DNA of 47,764 nucleotides from Erysipelotrichaceae bacterium (GTDB lineage: Bacteria > Bacillota_I > Bacilli_A > RFN20 > CAG-826): NCBI GenBank assembly GCA_015059185.1, contig SVAY01000012.1, positions 1 to 47,764 of the forward strand, in the 5' to 3' direction. This document shows, one piece after another, positions 39,627-47,689 of this stretch. Every line of letters starts with the position of its first letter. The first letter of the stretch is position 1. Both the position numbers and the translations under genes were made by a program. Under the pieces are notes generated by a model, which worked only from the letters and a program-made list of their open reading frames with translations, did not search any database and was not told the origin of the DNA.

Positions 39627-40561
39627 TGGATTTGCCTTTAGATATTAAAAATTATTTAGAAGAGCTTCTTAGTGGATATAAATTATCTACTTTAAAAGAA
39701 GCTTCTTTTTCTATCGTTAATGAATATCTGAAAGATAATAAATCTTCTTCAATCATTGATGATGATTTAAAAGCAAAAGTTTATGCAGTTACTAGAATGC
39801 CTGCTACATTTAAAGCGGCAAGTGAAGTATTAGAAAATACATTTAAAATATATAATCCTAATATCAGTAGTGCACTTGATATAGGAGCAGGATTAGGAGC
39901 AGCCTCTTTAGCTCTTAATGAACTTAAAGAAGTTAATCATATTGATTTATATGAAAAAGAAAGCGCGATGAGACGTCTAGGATCATCAATTTATAAAGAA
40001 TATCCATTTAACTATAAAGAATTTGATATCACTAAAGATGAGATACTAAATAAGTATGATTTAGTAATGGCCTCATATATGTTTAATGAAATAGATTCAT
40101 CTTTATATAAAGAATGCATTAATAAAATGTATAATGCTACAAATGATTTAGTAGTGGTGATTGAACCAGGCACACCTAAAGGTTATAACATCATTCAAAC
40201 TATAAAAAATGAACTACTAAAGTTAGGTATGCATATTGTTGCGCCTTGCCCTCATGAATCAAATTGCCCAATGAAAGATAGGGACTGGTGTCACTTCGCT
40301 ACACGAATTCAAAGAAGTAAACTCCATAAGGCTCTTAAAGAAGGAGAAGCACCTTTTGAAGACGAAAAATTTTCATATATTGTCATGAGCAAAATAGGAA
40401 CCAAAAGATGCTCTTCACGTATCTTAAGACATCCGATAATTAATAAAGGAATGATTAGATTAACGGTTTGTAATAAAGACGATATAAAAGAAATCGAAAT
40501 AAGAAAAAATCACCCTGATTATAAGGTGATTAAAAAGCTTAAAGTTGGCGATAGTTTTTAG
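39626..40561 (+). CDS. Rsm22/METTL17-like methyltransferase-fold protein, ribosome-associated, probable Fe-S
   Basis: 311 residues. A class I methyltransferase SAM site ALDIGAGLGAASLAL is followed by the Rsm22 signature PCPHESNCPMKDRDWCHFAT and KLHKALKEGEAPFEDEKFSYIVM. Four cysteines, C208, C214, C222 and C262 (KRCSSR), match the set that binds a 4Fe-4S cluster in the mitochondrial homologue METTL17, a factor for small-subunit assembly. That role is known for mitochondria; the bacterial role is inference. It is coupled to the pyridoxal kinase gene and overlaps the convergent CDF gene by four bases at the stop codons. Confidence 0.88.
   Translation: MDLPLDIKNYLEELLSGYKLSTLKEASFSIVNEYLKDNKSSSIIDDDLKAKVYAVTRMPATFKAASEVLENTFKIYNPNISSALDIGAGLGAASLALNELKEVNHIDLYEKESAMRRLGSSIYKEYPFNYKEFDITKDEILNKYDLVMASYMFNEIDSSLYKECINKMYNATNDLVVVIEPGTPKGYNIIQTIKNELLKLGMHIVAPCPHESNCPMKDRDWCHFATRIQRSKLHKALKEGEAPFEDEKFSYIVMSKIGTKRCSSRILRHPIINKGMIRLTVCNKDDIKEIEIRKNHPDYKVIKKLKVGDSF
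40497..40531 (-). terminator. Terminator of the CDF gene lying inside the opposite-strand coding region
   Basis: On the minus strand AATCACC (40531-40525) pairs with GGTGATT (40514-40508), followed by TTTTTCTT. It lies about 30 bases past the CDF stop and wholly within the 3' end of the Rsm22-like gene. Confidence 0.65.
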
Positions 40562-41667
40562 TCGGTGAAGTCTTTATCAATAACTATATTAAAATCGTAT
40601 TCTGGATATTTTTCTTTTAGTTTTGCTTCGATTTCCCTTGCATTTTCCTCACTATTTGCATTATCAAAGTCAAAAATAAGATCAAAAGATACTAACCTTG
40701 TTGCTTCATCAACATAGAAGCCATGTAATTGCTTTACATATTTATATTCCTTTACTGTTTTAGCAACATATTCCCTTAATTCTTTTGCAGTTTGGTTGCT
40801 TTCGTTACGTGCATATATTCCTACAGTAAGTATAACTCCATACTTCATATATGCCGCTGCTGCAATTTGTCTAGTTAACGGATGAATGTCTTTTGCAGTT
40901 AAGTCATCTCTTACTTCAATATGAATGCTTCCGATTGCTTTATTTGGACCATAATCATTAAGGATAAGATCATAAGCACCTATTACTTCTGGGAAGCTAC
41001 ATACAAGTTTTTTAATTCCATCACTAACTTCTTTACTGGTTCTTTCTCCAATAACGCTTGAGAGTCCTTGGCGAAGGATAGAGAAACCGCTTTTAAGAAT
41101 GAATAAACCAATTCCAATACCAAGATATCCTTCAATTGCGACATTCCATATCATTGAAACGATAATACCAATTAAAGTTGCACCAGATAAAGCAGCATCA
41201 AATAAAGCGTCAGTTCCACTTGCTTTGAGTGCTTCGGACTCTACTTTCTTTCCAACATATTTGAAATATAGTCCTAATACAATCTTTATAACAACGGCGA
41301 TTGAAACAATGATGATTGAAATATAATTATATGTGGCTACTTCTTTGCTGAAGAAACTTTTAACTGATTCGATGATAGCGGTTAAACCAGCAAATAAAAT
41401 GATGATAGCGATAATCATGCTAGTGAGATATTCCACTCGACCATGACCATATGGGTGTTTTTTATCAGGTTTCTTATTCGCTAATTTGGTACCGATAATG
41501 GTGATGATGCTGCTTAATGCATCAGTTAAGTTGTTAACAGCATCGGTGATAATAGCAATACTACCAGCGATTAAACCAATTGTTGCTTTAGCGGCTACTA
41601 AAAGGACATTACCTAAGATACCGATAATACTAGTTTGTACAATTTTCTTTTCTCTATTCATAGTCAT
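40558..41667 (-). CDS. Cation diffusion facilitator transporter, possibly Mn2+ efflux
   Basis: 369 residues from the ATG at 41667; an in-frame ATG at 41661 and a TTG at 41697 are alternatives, none with a clear ribosome site. Six membrane helices with IITDAVNNLTDALSSI in helix 2 and GTDALFDAALSG in helix 5, then PYGHGRVEYL and a cytoplasmic domain (about 210-300). A further C-terminal domain of about 75 residues follows. The transmembrane site reads NxxxD plus DxxxD rather than the zinc-type HxxxD pair, which in this family points to manganese. A TATAAT at 41692-41687 is upstream. It is convergent with the Rsm22-like gene. Confidence 0.88.
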   Translation of the reverse strand: MTMNREKKIVQTSIIGILGNVLLVAAKATIGLIAGSIAIITDAVNNLTDALSSIITIIGTKLANKKPDKKHPYGHGRVEYLTSMIIAIIILFAGLTAIIESVKSFFSKEVATYNYISIIIVSIAVVIKIVLGLYFKYVGKKVESEALKASGTDALFDAALSGATLIGIIVSMIWNVAIEGYLGIGIGLFILKSGFSILRQGLSSVIGERTSKEVSDGIKKLVCSFPEVIGAYDLILNDYGPNKAIGSIHIEVRDDLTAKDIHPLTRQIAAAAYMKYGVILTVGIYARNESNQTAKELREYVAKTVKEYKYVKQLHGFYVDEATRLVSFDLIFDFDNANSEENAREIEAKLKEKYPEYDFNIVIDKDFTD

Positions 41668-41762
41668 TATTGTATTGCGATTATTTATTATACTCAATTC
41701 ATTTTTACTAAATAAAATGAAGTATTTTAAATATAGCCTATTTGATATATACTAATTTAGAT

Positions 41763-42590
41763 ATGAATAATGATATAGCCTTAGAAAGCCATACACGTAA
41801 ATTAGGTGCTTTTGAAAAAAGAGTTCACGAAGTGGATTTTTTAAGAGGTGTTTTAATTATCATTGTTTTAATTGATCACCTACTTAATAATTTCTTGCTT
41901 AATACAGAAACCTGGTATCACATCACTAACAATGTCTTCTGGCATTATTTCTATAATGGGATGGTATTTTATTGGGATTCTGTTGCTCGACAAATCATCC
42001 GTTATCTATGTTTAATCGCTTTTTGTACTATCAGTGGAGTGAGCTGCGCTTTCTCAAGAAATAACTGGAAAAGAGCAGGGGAGATGATTCTTGTTTTTGC
42101 TCTCCTTGCAGTTGGCAGTAATCTTTTAGAAGCGTGGAAATTTTTAGGAGACACTGATTGTATCATCGACTTTAATGTTATCGGTGTATTAGCGTTCTCA
42201 ACCTTGTTCTACTGTTTTGTTCAGAATCAATCTTGGAAAGGCTTATTAGCTTCATCTTTATGTTGGTTCTTATTTGTCACATATGGTATGGCACTTATTA
42301 AATCTATTCCAGGCACAATGGATGCGCGTGTTCCAAGCTTAATCGAACCTAACTTTTCTACCGCTGACTGGATGCCAATTACTCCATATATATTCTTCTT
42401 CTTTTTAGGAGCGTTACTATCATATTTCGTCTACGATGATAAGAAGAGTAAATTACCACGTCATGAATGGGAAAGACCATTCTGCTTCGTTGGAAGATAT
42501 ACCTTATATATTTATTTAGGACACCAAGTTGTTCTTATTCCTGTATTTATGATTATCACCGCAATATTGAGGGCAAGTTATGGAATGTAA
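41763..42590 (+). CDS. Membrane acyltransferase-like protein (heparan-alpha-glucosaminide N-acetyltransferase/DUF1624 type)
   Basis: A 275-residue protein with about seven membrane helices. The N-terminal VHEVDFLRGVLIIIVLIDHL, with Asp-Phe-Leu-Arg-Gly before helix 1, is the mark of the DUF1624/acyltransferase-3 superfamily, which moves acyl groups across or at the membrane. The C-terminus FVGRYTLYIYLGHQVV also fits. The start at 41763 is used; TATACT (41748-41753) puts transcription about 3 bases before it, with no ribosome site. It overlaps the following AMP-ligase gene by 11 bases, so both are translated together. A joint role in acylating a surface molecule is inferred. Confidence 0.82.
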   Translation: MNNDIALESHTRKLGAFEKRVHEVDFLRGVLIIIVLIDHLLNNFLLNTETWYHITNNVFWHYFYNGMVFYWDSVARQIIRYLCLIAFCTISGVSCAFSRNNWKRAGEMILVFALLAVGSNLLEAWKFLGDTDCIIDFNVIGVLAFSTLFYCFVQNQSWKGLLASSLCWFLFVTYGMALIKSIPGTMDARVPSLIEPNFSTADWMPITPYIFFFFLGALLSYFVYDDKKSKLPRHEWERPFCFVGRYTLYIYLGHQVVLIPVFMIITAILRASYGM

Positions 42591-44235
42591 TATCACAATG
42601 TATGAAGCGATAAGAAGAGCGAGCCTTGAAGCTAGTAAATGTACCGCTGTTTATTATCAAGGAACAAAGATTTCTTTTAAGAAGTTCATCAAGTTAATCG
42701 ATAGAATGGCGGATATTCTTTATAACCGTCTAGGGATTAGAGAAGGTGACACTATTCTTTTAGCAGAACCTAATATCCCTCATGTTTTAATCTTGTTCTA
42801 CGCTTTAAATAAGATTGGAGCAGTGGTGAATCTCGTTCATCCTTTTATTCCTTATAACCAAACTAAAGCGATATTTGAAAAGACTCATTCTAAATATGCT
42901 TTCCTCTTTGAACAAAGAGTAGCGAAAGAAGTAGAAAGTTATCGTGATTTTAGTGATAACGTCTATGTCTGTCGAGTTGAAGACTTTTTACCTTTACCTA
43001 AAAGATTTATCTATCACACATTTATGAATCGTGCAATTAGAAAGAAGTTAGGTAAATTTAGAGGTTCGTTTAAGGGATTTAAATATATCTATAAATTAAA
43101 GCCAACTCATAAAGCAATTAAAGTGCATGAAAATAATTCTAACGAAGTTGCTGTTATGCTTCATAGTGGTTCGACAACTGGTAAGCCTAAGACAATTTGT
43201 TTAAGTAACGATTCGTTTAACTTTATTGGTTATCATGCTTATGAATTTTTAGCTTCCACTAAAGAGAAGATTAAAGGCACGATGATGTTAAGCGTTCTTC
43301 CTAGTTTCCATGGCTTTGGTTTATGTATGACTATGCACGCTCCACTCATGATGGAATTTGGCAGTGCTCTTGTTCCTAAGTTCTCTCCAGAAGCTGTTAT
43401 AGATATTATGAACCACACTAAGTTATCTAGTATGTGTGGTATCCCTGGAGTATATGAAAAGTTATTAGCGAGCGAAAAGTTCTTAAATAATAAAAATCTT
43501 AAATATCTCCATGTTGGTTTCTGTGGTGGAGATTCAATGAATGTTTCCCTTAAAGAAAGATGGGATAAAGCGATGAAAGAACATGGTAGCCACTGTCAAG
43601 TGTTTGAAGGATATGGATTATCTGAAGCCATTGCTGTTAACTGTGTAAATACTTATGATCATAATAAACTTGGTTCTATTGGTTACCCTGGTAGTGGCTT
43701 TAGTTTCAAGATTATTGATGAACATGAAAAAGAGGTAAAAAGAGGGGATTTAGGCGAGATTTGCGTGAAATCTCAGGCAACAATGCTTCATTATTTTGAA
43801 GATGAAGAAGCGACAAAAGCCACATTTACAAAAGATGGATATCTTAAAACTGGAGATATCGGATATATGGATGAAGATGGCTTTATCTTCTTTAAACAAC
43901 GTAAAAAGAGAGTAGTGAAAGTTAGTGGAGTCGGTGTCTTCCCAAGCGAGATTGAAAGCTTAGTAGAAACCGTTCCTGGTGTCTCTCAAGTATGTGCGAT
44001 TAGAATCCCTGATCCTAAACTAGGAAGTGCAATTAAATTATTTGTTGTCGCTAAATTCTTTGACGAAGAAGGAATGCGACATTCGATCATTGAAACATGT
44101 CAAAAATATCTCATCCGTTGGGCTGTACCTAAAGAAGTAGAATTTAGAGAAGAACTGCCTTTAACCCTGTTAGGCAAGATTGACTTTAAGACTCTGCAAG
44201 AAGAAGAGAATAAAAAAAGAGGAATAAAAGAATAA
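42580..44235 (+). CDS. AMP-forming acyl-CoA/acyl-ACP synthetase-like ligase
   Basis: A 551-residue ANL-superfamily adenylating enzyme. P-loop-like motif MLHSGSTTGKPKT (about 192-204), A5 motif GYGLSEA, A7 TGDIGYMDEDG, A8 KVSGVGVFPSEIE and the C-terminal catalytic lysine in LLGKIDFKTL. It activates a carboxylic acid as acyl-AMP and transfers it to a thiol. Which acid and acceptor are used cannot be told; no acyl carrier protein gene lies next to it. Because it overlaps the membrane acyltransferase gene, it probably supplies that protein's acyl donor. An 81-base insert-like stretch with basic residues (about 140-180) is unusual. Confidence 0.88.
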   Translation: MECNITMYEAIRRASLEASKCTAVYYQGTKISFKKFIKLIDRMADILYNRLGIREGDTILLAEPNIPHVLILFYALNKIGAVVNLVHPFIPYNQTKAIFEKTHSKYAFLFEQRVAKEVESYRDFSDNVYVCRVEDFLPLPKRFIYHTFMNRAIRKKLGKFRGSFKGFKYIYKLKPTHKAIKVHENNSNEVAVMLHSGSTTGKPKTICLSNDSFNFIGYHAYEFLASTKEKIKGTMMLSVLPSFHGFGLCMTMHAPLMMEFGSALVPKFSPEAVIDIMNHTKLSSMCGIPGVYEKLLASEKFLNNKNLKYLHVGFCGGDSMNVSLKERWDKAMKEHGSHCQVFEGYGLSEAIAVNCVNTYDHNKLGSIGYPGSGFSFKIIDEHEKEVKRGDLGEICVKSQATMLHYFEDEEATKATFTKDGYLKTGDIGYMDEDGFIFFKQRKKRVVKVSGVGVFPSEIESLVETVPGVSQVCAIRIPDPKLGSAIKLFVVAKFFDEEGMRHSIIETCQKYLIRWAVPKEVEFREELPLTLLGKIDFKTLQEEENKKRGIKE

Positions 44236-44248
44236 TATCCTCTCTTCT

Positions 44249-44333
44249 GCAGCTATGGCGGAATTGGTAGACGCGCTAGTTTCAGACGCTAGTGGGGTGA
44301 CTCGTGGAAGTTCAAGTCTTCTTAGCTGCACCA
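44249..44333 (+). tRNA. tRNA-Leu (anticodon CAG)
   Basis: 85 bases with encoded CCA and a long variable arm typical of leucine tRNA. Acceptor GCAGCTA/TAGCTGC, D arm with AATTGGTAGA, anticodon stem CTAGT/GCTAG with loop TTCAGAC (CAG), T loop TTCAAGT. It starts 13 bases after the ligase stop. Confidence 0.95.
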
Positions 44334-44343
44334 CCGAATTTAA

Positions 44344-44380
44344 ATCCTTTAATACAATTGTATTGAAGGTTTTTTCTTTT
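44344..44380 (+). terminator. Intrinsic terminator after tRNA-Leu
   Basis: AATCCTT..AATACAATTGTATT..AAGG forms a long hairpin (44344-44369) followed by TTTTTTCTTTTT. Its distal arm also holds the -35 box of the next promoter. Confidence 0.85.
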
Positions 44381-44391
44381 TAGGCTACAAT
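44363..44391 (+). promoter_or_regulatory. Promoter of the solitary ATPase gene
   Basis: TTGAAG (44363-44368), 17 bases, TACAAT (44386-44391). The -35 lies in the 3' arm of the tRNA-Leu terminator. The predicted start (about 44398) falls within the first repeat unit of the leader. Confidence 0.55.
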
Positions 44392-44392
44392 A

Positions 44393-44440
44393 AACCTAAC
44401 AAACCTAACAAAAAATAAAACCTAACAAACCTAACAAAAA
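44393..44440 (+). repeat. Fourfold CCTAACAAA repeat in the ATPase leader
   Basis: CCTAACAAA occurs at 44395-44403, 44404-44412, 44421-44429 and 44430-44438, that is, two tandem pairs forming a 22-base direct repeat separated by an A-rich spacer. It ends just before the CGGAG ribosome site of the ATPase gene. The leader is C/A-rich, without G in the repeats, so it should be unstructured RNA. Confidence 0.85.
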
Positions 44441-44451
44441 CGGAGACTAAT

Positions 44452-45477
44452 ATGGATAATAAATTTACAGTGACCTTTGGTCAATTACCATCAAGTTATA
44501 TTAATAGAGAGCATATTTCTGAAAATATATGCAATGATTTTTGTTTGGATTTTCCGTTATCACATATTTATATCATAAGTGGTGTTAGAGGATCTGGAAA
44601 AACCGTTTTATTGACTAACGTTTCTAAAAACATTGAAAAGAAAAAAGGCTGGGTGGTTGTTGATGTTAACCCCAATAGAGAAATATTAGAACAAATTGCG
44701 TCTGGCATTTATGAGAACACACATGTCAAGCACCTATTCCTTTCTAAATCTTTTTCATTCTCTTTCCATGGGTTTGGATTCTCAATCGAAGGAGATACAC
44801 CGGTTTCTAATGTAAAAACAATTTTAGAGAAAATGTTGAATGTTTTAAAAAAGCATGGTCAGAAATTATTGATTACGATTGATGAAGCGTCTAACAATAT
44901 TCATATGCGTTCTTTTGTACATGACTTCCAAAGTTTATTGAGGAAAGATTATCCAGTTTTCACGTTAATGACTGGTTTATATGAGAATGTGAATTCTTTA
45001 CAAAACAATAAAAACCTCACATTCTTGTATCGCGCTCCTAAAATTGAATTAGGCCCGCTTAACAAAGAATTAATAGAAAAAGAATATTCTTCAATTTTTA
45101 AAGAAGAAAAACATGAAACAATTGTTTCTTTAGCAGAACTAACAAAAGGTTACGCTTTTGCCTATCAAGTAGTAGGGTATTTATTTTCAAAATATAGAAA
45201 AATTAATAAGATATATGAAGAATTGGATCAATATTTATCAATATATGTTTACGATAAAATATGGTCTGTTTTGCCAAAAAATGAAAAAGAATTATTAATG
45301 TGTTTCGATAAAGATGAAATGTCAACCGAAGAGTTGCTCAACAAGATACCATACGATGATAAATCATATTCGGTTTATCGTGAACGTTTGATAAAACGCA
45401 GCCTTCTCGTCAGCAGTGGGCATGGCAAGATTTCGTTTACTCTTCCAAGATTTCTTGAGTTTGTCTTAAAACAATAA
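44452..45477 (+). CDS. Solitary AAA-type ATPase (archaeal-type ATPase/ORC-Cdc6-like) with C-terminal helical or winged-helix region
   Basis: 341 residues. Walker A SGVRGSGKTVLL (about 44-55), Walker B LLITIDEAS (about 140-148), then a lid-like helical part and a basic C-terminal segment (RERLIKRSLLVSSGHGKISF) that looks like a winged helix. This matches the family of short ATPases that guard a replication, toxin or mobility function, but no partner gene is adjacent. AT content and Phe/Ser richness look somewhat unlike the backbone genes. ATG follows CGGAG at 6 bases. A non-coding or degraded 250 bases follow. Confidence 0.8.
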   Translation: MDNKFTVTFGQLPSSYINREHISENICNDFCLDFPLSHIYIISGVRGSGKTVLLTNVSKNIEKKKGWVVVDVNPNREILEQIASGIYENTHVKHLFLSKSFSFSFHGFGFSIEGDTPVSNVKTILEKMLNVLKKHGQKLLITIDEASNNIHMRSFVHDFQSLLRKDYPVFTLMTGLYENVNSLQNNKNLTFLYRAPKIELGPLNKELIEKEYSSIFKEEKHETIVSLAELTKGYAFAYQVVGYLFSKYRKINKIYEELDQYLSIYVYDKIWSVLPKNEKELLMCFDKDEMSTEELLNKIPYDDKSYSVYRERLIKRSLLVSSGHGKISFTLPRFLEFVLKQ

Positions 45478-45727
45478 CAAAATGTAATAAAGGATTTAGC
45501 TATGGTTTCTGATTATTATAAACCTTGTACTGAGCTCGATAGGTGTAAAGAACTTAATAAATACTGGGAATGAACGACAAAATGTGGTTGACGGTTATTG
45601 AGGATTACTTTCATTAAATCGAAACTGTCAGGTTTTCAAAGCAAGTGTCCGGTATCAAAATTGGTAAACTAATACAACATTAACTAAATCGATAGTTAAT
45701 AAAGTTAAATCAAAAGGGGGCAAATAT
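45478..45727 (+). other. Gap with two tiny overlapping reading frames, possible gene remnant
   Basis: A 23-codon frame starts at 45502 (MVSDYYKPCTELDRCKELNK then YWE) after AAAGGATTT. Its TGA overlaps the ATG of a second 15-codon frame (MNDKMWLTVIEDYFH). Joined by a frameshift they would read as one 38-residue piece, which suggests a broken gene or a small peptide pair. The remaining bases to 45715 show no feature except an A/T-rich run-up to the GGGGG ribosome site of the next gene. Confidence 0.35.
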
Positions 45728-46306
45728 ATGGATACTATTAAGAAGTATGGGATTAGAAAAGATAAAGCTATTTTGCTATTCTTTCAAATGCTATTAACCG
45801 TTGTTATTACTGTTATTTCTATATATCTACTTATATTCATAATTATTAATAATCTAGGACCTTGGATGATATCTTCCTATATCTTTATTAGTTTATCTTC
45901 TTTTGCTATTATCTGCTATGGAATTATTGGATATAAAAAGGGAGAAATTGCCTATTTATTAGCGATTATTCCTTTTATAATTGCAATATTTATTAATATT
46001 CTTCTTCCTCAAAGGAATACTTTTCAAATCGCTACATTGTCATTATTATTTGCATCAACCATCTTATTCTTATTTAAACAAAAGGACGAAAGATTTAATC
46101 TTATCGTTTCTATATTGATGGTTGTTATCTCTTTAACGTTTTCTATATATTCTTCCATCACTGCGAGACTTGATTTTTTAGGCGAAATGGATGCTTCTTG
46201 GTTTACTTATCTTGCAATGTATTTATCAATATTTATTCCAACCATTATGTCAGGAACATTCGCTCTTACATATAATGTGAGAATAAATAGAATTCCTCAA
46301 CAATAA
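45728..46306 (+). CDS. Polytopic membrane protein of unknown function
   Basis: 192 residues with six predicted membrane helices (about 14-38, 44-66, 74-92, 98-114, 122-142, 152-182) and short loops. No family motif is visible. AAAAGGGGGC precedes the ATG at about 7 bases. It has low complexity of Ile/Leu/Phe/Ser typical of small membrane proteins of this genome. Confidence 0.7.
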   Translation: MDTIKKYGIRKDKAILLFFQMLLTVVITVISIYLLIFIIINNLGPWMISSYIFISLSSFAIICYGIIGYKKGEIAYLLAIIPFIIAIFINILLPQRNTFQIATLSLLFASTILFLFKQKDERFNLIVSILMVVISLTFSIYSSITARLDFLGEMDASWFTYLAMYLSIFIPTIMSGTFALTYNVRINRIPQQ

Positions 46307-46347
46307 GATTAAACGACTATATATTGTTTCATTATTATTTATTAATT

Positions 46348-46635
46348 ATGGCAAGTTCATTAGATTATTTAGAATATGTTCTAGAACTTCTTAGAGAAGT
46401 TAAAGGTATCTCATATAAAAAGATGATGGGAGAATATATGCTCTATAAAGACAGTATTATCTTTGGGGGCATATATGATAATCGTTTCCTAATTAAAAAG
46501 ACCGATTCTTTAATAAATAAAGGATTAAAGGAACAGATACCTTATCCTCATGCGAAGCCAATGTTATTAGTGGATTCCGAGGATCCTGATGAAATAAAAG
46601 AAATAGTTGAATTATTATTGAAAGACTTACATTAA
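46348..46635 (+). CDS. TfoX N-terminal domain protein
   Basis: 95 residues: ASSLDYLEYVLELLREVKGISYKKMMGEYMLYKDSIIFGGIYDNRFLIKKT matches the TfoX/Sxy N-terminal domain, with the conserved KKMMGEY and FGGIYDNR. The C-terminal domain of full TfoX is absent, which is common in Firmicutes. Its function outside proteobacterial competence is unknown. The start at 46348 is preferred to a TTG at 46324; it has no ribosome site, and TATTTA (46336-46341) would give a leaderless start. Confidence 0.85.
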   Translation: MASSLDYLEYVLELLREVKGISYKKMMGEYMLYKDSIIFGGIYDNRFLIKKTDSLINKGLKEQIPYPHAKPMLLVDSEDPDEIKEIVELLLKDLH

Positions 46636-46657
46636 AAAACGGTCAATTGAATGACCG
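46634..46657 (-). terminator. Terminator of the DUF1295 gene
   Basis: On the minus strand CGGTCA/TGACCG (46657-46640) with a 6-base loop is followed by TTTTTT, 8 bases after the stop codon. The T-run is on the minus side only. Confidence 0.85.
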
Positions 46658-46664
46658 CTTTAAT

Positions 46665-47615
46665 TTATTCTTTATATCCTCTGATAGGTATATACTTAAA
46701 TACTTTTGCTTGATAATCCTGATATTTAGGATATTTCTTACTGGAGATTGATTCTCCAAACGTTGAGCTACCTAAGAATAGCAAGATAATAAACATTGGT
46801 CCAAATAAGGTCCAGTTAAAGACTCCGTATTGGGTAGCTTCAGCCGCTATTACAAAGACATATAAACAAACCCAAATAGCTTGTTCACCTAAATAATTAG
46901 GATGTCTCATATATTTCCATAAGCCAGTTGTATTAAAGCCTAAATTAAATGGAGTATCTAATTCACTTAATGATTTACCTTCTTTTAATAATTTCTTTTT
47001 AGTTTCTTGGAATTTCCACTGTTCTTCATCAGCAACAAATTCAAGAACTAAGAATAATAAAGCAGTAGTGGTAGCGATAATATCAAATACATTAATAGGA
47101 GCAACTGAGCCAACGCATGCTAGTATTGGTAAAGTCATCGCTAAGACTAAAGCGTTTTGATAGATACAAATAAAGAATAGATCAAATCCAGCCCAAGCAA
47201 TCTTTGATTTAAAGAATTTGGTTTGTCTAAGTAATTCCCAACGATAATCTTCTTCGCCTTCCCAGAACTTTAGTCTATAAGCACCTTTTCTAGCAAAGTT
47301 AAATGTTAATCTAATACCCCATAAGGTAACAATAGAAGCGTAGATTATTAGTCTAATATCCATGCCTCCCATAATTGCTACTACCCAAGTATAAGCGATT
47401 GGTAATAAACTCCATAATTTATCCATTTGAGAATTATTACGTGATATTTCACCAACCACAAAGCAGTAAAGTGCGCTACTACCACAAATAATAAGCAAGA
47501 CAATTAAGATATCCTTTTGAGTATCACTTAATGTGAATCCTCCTAAGACAAATCCTAAGATGGATAAAGTAATAGTGATGATGACGGTTAAAGCCATAGA
47601 TATGTACTTTCTCAT
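46665..47615 (-). CDS. DUF1295 membrane protein (steroid 5-alpha-reductase/isoprenylcysteine methyltransferase superfamily)
   Basis: 316 residues with about seven to eight membrane helices. The signature at the C-terminal side, TGLWKYMRHPNYLGEQAIW, is that of DUF1295 and binds SAM or NADPH in characterised relatives. VADEEQWKFQETKK before it also fits. Its substrate in bacteria is unknown; related proteins act on fatty acyl, sterol or prenyl lipids. AAAGGAGTG precedes the ATG at optimal spacing. Its promoter shares an 11-base palindrome with the fakA promoter. Confidence 0.9.
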   Translation of the reverse strand: MRKYISMALTVIITITLSILGFVLGGFTLSDTQKDILIVLLIICGSSALYCFVVGEISRNNSQMDKLWSLLPIAYTWVVAIMGGMDIRLIIYASIVTLWGIRLTFNFARKGAYRLKFWEGEEDYRWELLRQTKFFKSKIAWAGFDLFFICIYQNALVLAMTLPILACVGSVAPINVFDIIATTTALLFLVLEFVADEEQWKFQETKKKLLKEGKSLSELDTPFNLGFNTTGLWKYMRHPNYLGEQAIWVCLYVFVIAAEATQYGVFNWTLFGPMFIILLFLGSSTFGESISSKKYPKYQDYQAKVFKYIPIRGYKE

Positions 47616-47644
47616 AGTTCACTCCTTTAGACACGATTATGTAT

Positions 47645-47673
47645 ATGATACACGTGTAACATATATTAGTCTA
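47645..47673 (-). promoter_or_regulatory. Promoter of the DUF1295 gene with palindromic operator candidate
   Basis: On the minus strand TAGACT (47673-47668), 17 bases, TATCAT (47650-47645). TACACGTGTAA (plus strand 47649-47659) fills the spacer and touches the -10 box. It is the same palindrome seen in the fakA promoter at 2499-2510. Confidence 0.55.
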
Positions 47674-47689
47674 TATAAAAAGCGTACTT

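Noticed and set aside
44393..44440. CRISPR-like array in the ATPase leader
   Set aside because: Units are 9 bases with no spacers of regular length, and no cas genes occur in the window.
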